Origin: Fragilariopsis cylindrus CCMP1102
Taxonomy: Eukaryota > Bacillariophyta > Bacillariophyceae > Bacillariales > Bacillariaceae
NCBI GenBank assembly: GCA_900095095.1
Contig: FMBT01000490.1
Coordinates: forward strand, 1 to 64,000
Length of the DNA: 64,000 nt
Direction: 5' to 3'
In this document: positions 48,831-59,087 of the stretch, in pieces
How the letters are laid out: each line of letters opens with the position of its first letter
Numbering within the stretch: the stretch's first letter is position 1
Program-made: the position numbers and the translations under genes
The notes under the pieces: model-generated
Database searches by the model: none
Told to the model about the DNA's origin: nothing
The model's input: the letters and a program-made list of their open reading frames with translations, nothing else

Positions 48831-49740
48831 GCCTGTAGGCTTGATTCTCTACAGAGTAGAATTGACTCAATAAATTTCTCAACTAGACTAGATTCCACCA
48901 AGCAATTTCTTGTTTGCTCTGGAGAGTACACAGAAAAAATTGAATACTCAGAGAAGCGGCATGTTTTGAATAATATTACAAGTACAGTGTACCTATCCAG
49001 CTGCCTAAGAGCATTATCTCTTCTCCTTCAGATTCTGTACCATCAGCCTGGCATAATAGCTAGCTAGCAAGCAAGGTATAGATCTATTCTACCATCTTGA
49101 TATAAACTATGAATCAGCAGCACTTATTATTCTCCCATTGTATTGGTTTCCTATACCAGCAATGTATTATTGTTCTGCCTGTTTGTGGGAGGTAATAGAG
49201 TGATTGTAGTCAGATTTCTTTGAGTACACAGCAAATAAGTGACATACCCCCTCCCTTTCCCTCTCCCTCTCTCTCTCTCTTCCACGTGCTCCACAGCAAC
49301 CACCAATGAAGGTATGCAAAAAACATACTACAAGCATATTATTGTGGCATGCTGCATGATAAGGTAACATTGTCATGGGTCATAACAAGGTGCCCAAATT
49401 TGTTATCTTAACATACCATTTAGTGTATATCCTAGTGGTTTTGGGGTACACATACCCTGTTCTATTGATGCCACACAATAAGAGCCTAATAGCCAAAGGA
49501 GAATGTTGCAGCATTATCATGACTTTTCAATGTTGCAGGGAGAGAAAGAACTTGATTTGATACTACTGGTACATCAGGAGCTAAGTTCCTATGTAGCGTA
49601 AATTGTCATGGTATTGCTCATGTGATGTACATGGGTGCAGTGTTGTTGCGTTGCTGGCAGTAAAGACATACTAAAGGCAATATTATGCTGTGTAAAAATA
49701 ATATCTTCATGTGGAATTTGTGAGATTGGTTGACAGGGGG
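48831..49740 (-). repeat. Right arm of the inverted repeat flanking MCM6
   Basis: Reverse-complement partner of 43519-44410, with the outer end GAGATTGGTTGACAGGGGG and the inner end GCCTGTAGGCTTGATTC. It also carries a CT run at 49250-49281 matching the GA run of the left arm. The outer boundary is followed at once by unrelated sequence and then the tandem array at 49910. Confidence 0.85.
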
Positions 49741-49909
49741 TGGAGGTTATTTGATCTCTGATGTTCAACTAAATGGTGGGTTGGGATGATGATGCTTCCC
49801 ATTCACAAGTAATACATCCTAGTGAGGACAGTGGATCAATTCTGCGTTCTAATTTACTTAGTGGTAGTTTAAATAATGAAATGTATGTATTTTGGACCAT
49901 ATGATTTTT

Positions 49910-50770
49910 GATCAGAAATGAACCACAAAATATCTCAAATACAAGGGTTGCACAGGACAACTCCAGATAAGTCAGGTGCACAAGCATCCACATAGTATAC
50001 TAGAATATTGTACTTGCCTTCTACACCTTTTCTGTTCCTGTGATTGCAGAATGAAATTCATTTTGCTGGTGTGGAAGGCACAAATTTTGATCAGGAATGA
50101 ACACAAGATATCTCATTTGAAAGGGTTGCACAGAACAACACCAGATGGGTCAGGTGCACTAGCATTCACATAGTGTACTAGAAGATTGTGCTTGCCTCCT
50201 ACAACTTTTCTGTCCATATGGTTGCGGAATGATATTCATTTTGCTGTTGTGGAAGGCACACAAACAACATGACTTTCGATCAGAAATGAACCACAGAATA
50301 TCTCATTTTTGAAAGGGTTCCATAGGACAACACCAGCTGGGTTGGGTGCACTAACATCCACATAGAGTACTAGACCATTGTGTTCCCCTCCTACCACTTT
50401 TCTGTTTCTGTTCCTGTGATTGCAGAATGAATTTCATTTTGCTGGTGTGGAAGGCACAAAATCAACAACATGATTTTTGAACAGAAATGAATACAAAATA
50501 TCTCATTTAAAGGGTTGCACAAGTCAACACCAGATGGGTTGTGTGCACTAGCATCTACATAGAGTACTTGAAGCTTATGTCTACCTCCTACAACCTTCCT
50601 GTTATTGTGGTTGTGGAATGAAATTCATTTTGCTACTATGGAAGGCACAAAAACAACATTATGATTTTTGAACATAAATGAACACAAAATATCTCATTTG
50701 AAAGGGTTGCACAGAACAACACCAGATGGTTTGGGTGTACTAGCATCCAGCATACCCATACCTACAAGGT
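49910..50770 (+). repeat. ~190-bp tandem repeat, about five copies
   Basis: Copies begin (GATCAGAAATGAA or GAACATAAATGAA) at 49910, 50089, 50278, 50479 and 50670, spacing 179, 189, 201 and 191 bp. Each contains AAAGGGTTGCACAG, AACACCAGATGGG, a CCTCCTAC..CTTTTCTGT block and AATTCATTTTGCTG. The order and several words match the array at 17693-18150. Confidence 0.85.
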
Positions 50771-51705
50771 CCTCATAATGCTTAGGTTCCTATGGAGGTT
50801 ATGAAGGTATAGGGCGGCATTAACCACAAAATAGGCCATTTTGGCCCAAAAACAGGGTTTTCCACTTTTCTGTGCACCTAAGCTGAATAATCAAAACAAA
50901 GCACCAAGAGTTAGTTCCCCTTTATATATATGGTGCACTCCATTCATATATTTTGGGATAATTCACCTTTTTGAGTGTACTGTATGCCCACAAAACACTG
51001 CAAATGGGCCATTTTTATTTTAGGGGTTATTTGCTGTGTGCTGTATGTGTGCCTACATTATGAGATACCAGCAGGCTTAAAAGACTAAGGAATATATCAG
51101 TTCTCCATCCAATAGGTCAATTGTAAACTTTATTGTTTGATTTTCCAAAAAAATGACGATGTAGGGGTATTTTCTTGATGCTAAAGTTGTTATTATATAC
51201 TACACTAACAAATACTAGTAAAATTTGCGCAGGATTTAGGTTTTATATTAATGGCTAATTCCACGCGGAGATTTATTCAATGCTTTCAGAACAGATCTCC
51301 CGGCGCGAAAATTCAAAAGAATATGGTACTGTACTAGTCTCGCTTGTATAACATACGTACGAATGTCACATATAGTACATACCTATTCATCCAAATCTTA
51401 GATTAGGGGGAAGTAGAAGTACTTCAAAGTACAGTACTGTATGTTTCATTGTTTCCCAAAACCTACTGGCCTTGTCATCCTCGCTCGTTATTTGAATTGA
51501 AAATTGATAAAATAAATAAATAAATCAAAAATAGGAAAAACCAAGCAGGTATCTGCTATCATCAAGATGACAAGCAAACCCACCGCTACACAAGTCAAGC
51601 ACAGCATGCGAACTACAGCCAACATGGTAATAGACGTACTGGTAACGGATTGAATCTAATAGAATTTCAAATATTATACCGTCCGAATGATATGAATGAC
51701 GATCG
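50771..51705. other. Gene-free flank of the tandem array
   Basis: Holds GGCCATTTTGGCCC (50842-50855) and a partner GGGCCATTTTTATTTT at 51006-51021, a weak inverted pair. Also GTACAGTACTGTA near 51429. No gene seen. Confidence 0.4.
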
Positions 51706-53871
51706 ATGAAGAGGATGGATATGGATTCTACAAATTCACACAACATCAACAGCAGCAGCAGCAGTAGTATGAACGCCAGTATTATCTCCCATCGTCAAGG
51801 TCATTATAATCATAACACCATCAACAACAGCAACAACAATATAGAGGAGGTAACAGTTGAGGAGGATCGGTATTGGTTTTCTTCTTCTTCTTCTTTTGCT
51901 TCTTTTTCTTGCTTATCATTATTGTTATTGGTATCAAGACTAATTAAACGATATTTTGTTGTAATAGGACGAGCAGGATCATCATCATTATTTTCTTTGT
52001 TAGCATTGATATGTGGTTTATTAACTCTTTCTAACGTACAACACTCTTTCCGAACAATTATTGAAACAGAAACACGAGTAATGGTAAATAGCATGAACGG
52101 GAACGGGAACATCGCAACAGTAGCTCAACAGGGAAGATTATTTAATCGAACCAATAATAATATAACAACAGCTCCTCCGACTCCTCCGATACTACCTAAA
52201 ACGAAGATCTTCTACCCGACGATATTGTCTACTAATAGTAATGATAGTAGTCCTGTAAATGCTGCAACGGCGGCAGCGACCACTATAGCAACTACTACCG
52301 AAAACAACAAAGACGAGAACGAATCACCACCACCATTACCATCACCATCATCAACAAGTATAATAACAATAGATCCTACATCCTTAAAACGAGGTATAGA
52401 CCTATTTCTTCGTAGTCATAATAATTATGATACAACCACCACCAATACCACCACCACCACCGATAATAAAAGTAGCAGTAACTATATTTGGGATCTATTA
52501 GAAAATTATCAAACTTATCATACCCATACCCATACCCATCATCATCGTAATCCATCTCACAATCACAGCAGCAATAATAATGATGTTGGTGATTATTATT
52601 ATTACTATTACGAACAAGATGAAATATCCTCCGAAATTATATGTGGTCTAGGTCCAGGAAGAGGAATGGAACAGGATGCTGGATATAAATTATTAGTAGA
52701 AAAAGTACGTATTATGGTTGATATTGATGAGCCTACTACTACTAATTATAATGATGATATGCCTAACGACGATAATAGTAGTGAGTCTCAACAACAACAA
52801 CCACAACAGCAACATGAACCACCCGCACCACCAAATCCAAATCCAAAGCCAAATCCAAAGATATTATGTCTTGTCTATACCTATTCACCAATGAGATATT
52901 TAGTACGGACACAGGCGATATTATGGGGAAGACAATGTGATGGTTATATTGCATTTTCAAATGAAACTATACCAGAATTGGGTATCTATAAATTACCAAA
53001 TGAATACTCAGGAGTAGAAGAAGAATCCTATAATAATATGTGGCAAAAAACACGTCGGATCTGGAAATATGTCCACGATCATTTCATGGAGGACTATGAT
53101 TATTTTTATATTTCTGGTGATGATGTCTATTTATTAGTGAATAATTTTCGTTCCTATATTCAAAATGAATTAGAATTGTTATCTGATTCTGATTCTATAG
53201 CATCAGTACCACGCCATTTTGGATCATGGCTTCCATCTAAATCAATGATAGCTGGTGGACCGGGTTATACGCTCAATAAAGCTGCACTACAACAATTCTT
53301 CGAAGCCACCATCACCACCACCACCACAGTAGACGGAAAAGGTAGTAATAGTAGTAGCAGTAGTAATACCTCAGCGATTTGGAATAATTGTTTATCTAAT
53401 AAACATGCATCGTATGAAGATCGATTTATGAGTTATTGTATGTCAACATTTTTAGGTATTAATGGTAATGATACAGATACACGTGATCCAATAACAGGGG
53501 AACAGTTATTTCATGATACAGATCCAGCAACATTATATCTATTTCGTTCTAGTAGTAATAATAAAAAAGGATCCTATTTTTCTAGAATGGCATCATCCTG
53601 GGAAGATCAACCAATGCCACAACAACAAAAACAACAACCACCACAAAATCACGACGTAGAACAAGTTGTTGTTGTTGGACCGAAACACGAACTTGATTCT
53701 GCTGCTAAGTACAGTATTTCGCTTCATCGGATATACACACCAACGTATATGGCAAGAATACATGCTATATTACATCATCATCATCCTACGACATCAACAT
53801 CGACGTCAATGGCTATATGTCCAATTGATACACCGTTAGGAAAAGGATTACAACGTCATTATCTGCATTAG
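51706..53871 (+). CDS. GT31-like glycosyltransferase (core-1 beta3-galactosyltransferase/Fringe type)
   Basis: A single exon of 721 codons encodes a type II membrane protein: a cytosolic Asn/Ser-rich tail, an anchor at about residues 91-110 (L-F-S-L-L-A-L-I-C-G-L-L), then a long disordered Asn/Thr/Pro stem to about 380. The catalytic domain has I-L-C-L-V-Y-T-Y, A-I-L-W-G-R-Q-C-D-G-Y, D-Y-D-Y-F-Y-I-S-G-D-D-V (metal-binding D-D-V near residue 472), G-G-P-G-Y-T-L-N-K-A-A-L, and Y-E-D-R-F-M-S-Y-C. That order is that of C1GALT1-type GT31 enzymes, which add galactose from UDP-Gal to O-glycans in the Golgi; the acceptor here is unknown. No introns or frameshifts. The ATG at 51706 is the first in the open frame. 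Confidence 0.85.
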   Translation: MKRMDMDSTNSHNINSSSSSSMNASIISHRQGHYNHNTINNSNNNIEEVTVEEDRYWFSSSSSFASFSCLSLLLLVSRLIKRYFVVIGRAGSSSLFSLLALICGLLTLSNVQHSFRTIIETETRVMVNSMNGNGNIATVAQQGRLFNRTNNNITTAPPTPPILPKTKIFYPTILSTNSNDSSPVNAATAAATTIATTTENNKDENESPPPLPSPSSTSIITIDPTSLKRGIDLFLRSHNNYDTTTTNTTTTTDNKSSSNYIWDLLENYQTYHTHTHTHHHRNPSHNHSSNNNDVGDYYYYYYEQDEISSEIICGLGPGRGMEQDAGYKLLVEKVRIMVDIDEPTTTNYNDDMPNDDNSSESQQQQPQQQHEPPAPPNPNPKPNPKILCLVYTYSPMRYLVRTQAILWGRQCDGYIAFSNETIPELGIYKLPNEYSGVEEESYNNMWQKTRRIWKYVHDHFMEDYDYFYISGDDVYLLVNNFRSYIQNELELLSDSDSIASVPRHFGSWLPSKSMIAGGPGYTLNKAALQQFFEATITTTTTVDGKGSNSSSSSNTSAIWNNCLSNKHASYEDRFMSYCMSTFLGINGNDTDTRDPITGEQLFHDTDPATLYLFRSSSNNKKGSYFSRMASSWEDQPMPQQQKQQPPQNHDVEQVVVVGPKHELDSAAKYSISLHRIYTPTYMARIHAILHHHHPTTSTSTSMAICPIDTPLGKGLQRHYLH

Positions 53872-54612
53872 CTTAGCTGGACATACGTTGGAATAGACAA
53901 TGCCATTGGTACGAAAGTTATACATCATCCCGCTGGTGCATGCGATTTATTCAAATCCTTTCGTTGCCACAACAGATGCGTGTGGAAGTGCTGTTATTGT
54001 AGGATTGTTTGTTATTATATGCGGTACACTGCAATAACGTGGTTCTTCTGTTACATACAAGAGTTTGCCGTCCTCTATGCGTGGAAAGTTACTCTGGATG
54101 GTTGTAAAAAGTTGACGAACGCTTCTCATCGCGAAACAATCCAGGTCTATCCTATACTGCATACCTCGTCCAGACTATAAACTACACATCTCTCAGAAGA
54201 TAATACGATCCGCAAAACGGGATATCTCTGGTGCTACTATTCAAGTTCTTCTTCGTCGCAACATCTGGTGCGTGTGTGTTTCTCTTCTTCTTCTTCTTCT
54301 TCTTCTTCTTCTTCTTCTATAAGAGCGACCTTCATCGTAAAACGATTACTGTTAGACGGTAGTAAATGGCAACGAACACTTCTCATTGGTGATAATACTA
54401 ATGCAATCAAGTGTCGATCTATACTGCAGTCCAACCTCTTTCGCAATATAGAACAGCATCTACAACTATTACTACACGAGAGTATAAACTATTGAGAAAA
54501 GGTGCTACATACGTCCTACAATATTGTGGCATAGTATAACAATATTTAACTAAAATACAAATGTAAATTAATATTACGAAGTAATCTTTCTACCAATAAG
54601 AATACAGATTAT
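53872..54612. other. Spacer with a possible diverged duplication
   Basis: On the minus strand, frames at 53947-54162 and 54237-54446 both contain L-D-C followed later by M-R-S-V-R about 270 bp apart, hinting at an old tandem duplication. A CTT run (54285-54317) lies inside. No family was recognised. Confidence 0.3.
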
Positions 54613-55119
54613 TTATCCTACCAATGTATGGTGTGTGCTGTAACCGGCAATCATAATATCTGTTAGTGCTTTATAAACCTCTAACCAACAAACTCTAGTT
54701 TTAGCATTAAATTTTAACGGTCCTAACATATCAGCCATACATTCTAATAACGCAACACCCATAATAGGGAACCATTCAGTCTTAACACCATATTTGGTTT
54801 TATGGGCTTCACCTAATTCTAGGAAGATCTCTGTTAACATATCAAGATCTGGTCCTAACATATCAACTGCCTTGTCTAAAATTAGTACAAAATGTTTTCC
54901 ATGGGCCAGAAATCTAGGACTATTAAAAAAATCATCATCTGATTTCATTGTTTTTGTATCAAAACCAAATATTTTCTTTGCTTCTGGCTCTAGAATAAAA
55001 AATTTAATAAATAGAATTTTACCTAATTCCTCTGCATAATTTGGTTTACGACGTAATGCCTCCCAACTATCCAAACAGCTTGATACTGTAGAATAACTCA
55101 TATCATCAATCATTACCAT
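54613..55119 (-). CDS. Single-domain globin
   Basis: A single exon of 168 codons. The helical pattern fits the globin fold: V-S-S-C-L-D-S-W-E-A-L (A helix), K-I-F-G-F-D near CD, then P-R-F-L-A-H-G-K-H-F with His at the distal E7 position, and L-G-E-A-H-K-T-K-Y-G-V with the proximal His F8 before W-F-P-I-M-G-V-A-L-L. Heme binding and O2/NO handling are inferred from these two His. The start M-V-M-I-D-D-M shows no targeting peptide, so it is probably cytosolic. Length is slightly above the typical 140-150 residues. Confidence 0.85.
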   Translation of the reverse strand: MVMIDDMSYSTVSSCLDSWEALRRKPNYAEELGKILFIKFFILEPEAKKIFGFDTKTMKSDDDFFNSPRFLAHGKHFVLILDKAVDMLGPDLDMLTEIFLELGEAHKTKYGVKTEWFPIMGVALLECMADMLGPLKFNAKTRVCWLEVYKALTDIMIAGYSTHHTLVG

Positions 55120-56173
55120 CTTTGTTGTTTGTTGTTTAATATCTGATATTTGTTATTGATTTATGCTGACTTTCTTTCGAGTGTTTTCTATGGAGCTTCC
55201 TTGTATTGATTTTGAATGTGAGGAAAAAGTAAACTGAACGAGGTGATCGAGTACACAATCTGATGTCTTTCGTGAAGAAGTTCAAAAATACGAACAAGAT
55301 GAGACATCGAATGCGCAAGTTTGTGAGCGATGTTATCATAGAACATGCTTCTTTGTCGCGTGTTTTATTATGTCATATAGAACATGCTTCTTTGTCGCGT
55401 GTCCGAAGGTTCAAATACGTTGAATAAATGTTCAAAGATCCATCGATTAATCGTGCGCTTAGCACAAACATGTTTTGATCGTAGAAATATATCAAGGCAA
55501 GGACCAAAAGCTTACTTAAGTGTCAACACAAAGAAAAAAAGACTTCAACAAAAATTGTAATATTTATGGAGTTATCCAAACCTGCTTCAAGTACCTATGC
55601 AAATGATGAAGTCAACTAGTAGGTATGTAAATAGCTGGGCAACAAAGCAAGCATAGATAGCCGACTTCAACGCACATTGCGAATCGAATGGGATTGAAAT
55701 ATGGACAATATCATAAATAGTAGTGAAAATTAGAGCTACCTTCACATATTATTCAGTTTCATGAGATTTGTCTGTGTCTAATTTATTGAGAGGAGATTAC
55801 ATATAAGCACGCGCTAGAATGGTCGTGATCGATCATCGATAGGAAAGACGATATATATATCCATCCACTACCAAGCCATGCCATTGTCGTCTTCTTTTTT
55901 AATACATTAGGCAGAAGAACATTGTCTGAGAAACAGATAAAATAAAGAAGCTATAATGTCTCACGCAAGACAGAAGCTTCAGAGACTACTGTACCGCGAA
56001 TGGCAACACGTAAAAACTACAGTGAGGAGCAAGTTAGAACAATAATAGAAGAAGTGAACGTAGTAGTATTACCACTGGCTATACAAAGCATTGGGAGTGT
56101 TACGCTAAAATATTGTGATCCATAATAATATCAATAGCTAGCTTGTAGTCGGTGTCCTACCGAAGTTGTTAGC
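55120..56173. other. Intergenic region with a 26-bp direct repeat
   Basis: An exact direct repeat, ATAGAACATGCTTCTTTGTC plus CGCGTGT less one base, occurs at 55338-55363 and 55377-55402 (39-bp spacing). No gene is seen in the remainder. Confidence 0.5.
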
Positions 56174-58421
56174 CTATATATCGTCGCTCACTTCTTTCAT
56201 CGCTTCTCTGAGAAACTCTACTACCTCAAAAATACTCGGCCTTTGTTCTGGTGCAAATTCGTGACATTGATCAATGATATAGACAAGTTTTGACTCTGCG
56301 AGACTTCTTTCTTTATATCTTGGATCAATGTAAGCCTTCTCGCCATCCATTACTCGCTGTTGCATTTTCGTATCGTTGTCTTCATCGTAAAATACCCACA
56401 ATCCAGTGAGTATAGAATATAGGTTGTTTCCTAACGAGAATACATCAACTTTCTCATCAAGATTATTGTTTAAATATTCTTCAGGAGATCGCCACTGGCA
56501 AGAAGGGTGAAAAGACAAAAAAAAGGTTTATTTGTATCAGTAAAAATGTATTACGGTAGGCATATATATTTTTTTCACACAGTAATATGTCCTTAACCCT
56601 GCACAAAAAAATAAAGATATATATAAATAAATAATAAACGCTTACATTTCCATTACCGCCGCCCTCTCCGTACTTGCAGTATGTTCCTTTATTGTCATCC
56701 CAGAGCATAAATTCAGCTCGATTAAAATCATTTAACTTCACCGTATTTCCATCGGAACTTAATAGATATTGTGAGAGTTGCACATCTTGATGGACAATTG
56801 CTCCATTGGGATCACCATGTAGATCGGCAAGTGCCTCTGCCATTTGGAGTGATATACGTAACTTCTCGATACTTTCGATATCATTGTAGGATGTTAACTC
56901 ATTTTCTTGTTGTTCTATTTGCTCTTTTGTAGTAAGGAGATAACCAGTACCCGGTACAGCCACATCCTCATAATCACCGAATGGAAAATATTCACTCATG
57001 ATAGCCATACCACAGAATCCATATATATCATATATTCGTGGACTGGATGTTAACCGATCCGCGACCATAGCATCCATCCGTACGTATTCAAAGTCACCTG
57101 TTTTGAAATCAATACTACAGTACACGTATGTATGTATTCATAGTATAATAAATTGAAGATGGGTTAGTTTCTCGTTCGATTAATCAACGTAAGACGGTAG
57201 TATCACAAAAAGACAAACAAAAAATAATGATATATATACAATGATGGTGCCTTTTAAACTTACCTACTAAACATTTCCTTGATGACGATTTGTTCCTGCT
57301 GCTGCTGGAATGAATGTTGTAGGCCAAATACTTGACGATAACTTCCTTCGCTGTTTGTTTAATTCAAATGAGAATGAGAATAAGAATGAGAATAATAAGT
57401 GATATTATAATAAATACAAAAAATAACAACAACCAAAACGATTGGAATTGAATATTTTAGTTTGTACAACTTACTTAATATACTGGAGATTATTTTTTAT
57501 ATCGACAAAGGATGTTTCAAACATGGTATTACAATTTTGATAATTCCGTTGATGATTACTTGTTTTACGACAGACCTGTCCGGGTATTGCATTTTGGAGC
57601 GTCTCCACATAGATACCATTGGTGCCTTTTACAAAATCATCATCGAAAGCATAATACGCATCATTGTCATCATCATCGGGTGCCAGAATTGGATCACGAT
57701 AATCTGTTTGTAATAAATAATCATTATTTGGATATATCTGTCGTGGTTTTGCTACTACTACACGTTCCTCATAATATTCTGATTCTGATTCTGATTTTAT
57801 TATATCCCGATCATAATCATCACGAGGACCTAAATTTAATATATCATCATGATGCAGATATTCTTTCATTTCCTTCTCAGTCATATTCGAATGCAATAGT
57901 TTAGTAGCCGGTTGGGAAACTGCAATTAATTTTCGTCTTCTTTTCGAAAATGATGCTGGTGCTTCATTAGTATTCTGAAATGATATATGAAAGTCTGTCA
58001 CAGTCATCATTTCAGCAGCAGTAGCTTGCTGTCGTTGTTGTTTCCGAAGAAGATTACTATTCTCCGCCACCGCCGGACTTTTAATAAATAGGAAAGAGGC
58101 AGTAACCATAGCGAGAAGGAATATAGACAACCTTCTTAAATGCTGCCAAATAAAAACTTTTGTGTAACTTTGGACGGAAGAAAAAAATGTGTGATATGAT
58201 GATGATGACATGCTACTCTTCCTTCGTTTCCTCCATAATGAAGGCTTTGCTGAGAGAGGATTTACGTCATTATTATTATTACTACTATGTCCTGAAAAAT
58301 TGTCGTCTATTGTAGTGTTGTCGACTACCGTTGTTTGGCGATTTCTTCGTCCTACTCCCGGCCCGGTCCGACGTTTTAACCTATCGTCTGTTGTCATGAC
58401 ATCCATGAATATTATGTTCAT
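56174..58421 (-). CDS. Transmembrane kinase-like protein with DFN in place of DFG
   Basis: Four exons (57475-58421, 57264-57350, 56646-57114, 56174-56494) splice in frame through GT..AG introns. The N-terminal part is basic, with a membrane anchor at about residues 92-112 (L-S-I-F-L-L-A-M-V-T-A-S-F-L-F) and a lumenal or external stretch with acidic tracts. The kinase domain has a Gly-loop-like G-S-Y-R-Q-V-F-G-L, the ATP Lys in I-V-I-K-E-M-F, then I-V-H-Q-D-V-Q-L-S-Q-Y-L-L where H-R-D-L-K-P-x-N is expected: catalytic Asp kept, Lys and Asn replaced by Gln. D-F-G is D-F-N (K-L-N-D-F-N-R-A-E-F), and the APE region is R-S-P-E-E-Y followed by D-V-F-S-L-G-N-N-L-Y. This variant set recurs in diatom kinase-like families; activity is uncertain. 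Confidence 0.8.
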
Positions 58422-59087
58422 ACATTATAAGCAGACGAACAGAGCAGGAGAGTGGATAATAAAAAGCATTGACTAGACAGGCAGAAAAGACAGTGAGAAA
58501 AAGAATTGAAGCTTCGTTACTGTAGCATTGTAGACTGATGCCTATCCTGTCTTGCTACTGTGCTACTGTGATACTCTGTACTCACTATTAATTTTATTCC
58601 AACGCGCTCGCTGAACACTTTCTCATCGCTTGAGTGTACTGTACTAACGTTACTAACGTTAGTAGCACGATCATATAATTTTATGTTTGACAATTTGAAT
58701 TTAGTCGTTTCAGTCGATTAAGTCGGCATTTCGAAGATTCTTTTTTAGTGATGATTGATCGATTGAATCTTGGCTACTAACTTCAAGCAATTTCAATTGC
58801 GCCCATTGGTGGTGTTTCAACACTTGTTCGTGATCGACATCTTGGTTGTTATGTTACCCGTATTGCTTTTTCGAATTATTATTTTATTTATTAATTATGC
58901 ATGATGAACGGTCACGTAACACCTACAAAGACTCACTCATTTCACACGACCACCGGCGAAAAGTTCGCAACAGAAAGAAGAAAAAAAAAATGCACATAAA
59001 TAAACAAACCAAGCCCAAGCAAAAGACCAGAAGACAACAATAGGATCGAATTGACTTGACTTGACTTGAACAATAATCGAATCAATC
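58422..59087. other. Divergent spacer
   Basis: Contains a duplicated ACTAACGTT (58644-58661) and a TTGAC run (59051-59067) just before the next ATG. No gene seen. Confidence 0.4.

Noticed and set aside
49910-50770. CRISPR array
   Set aside because: Units of about 190 bp diverge along their whole length; there are no short conserved repeats with unique spacers, and the DNA is eukaryotic.
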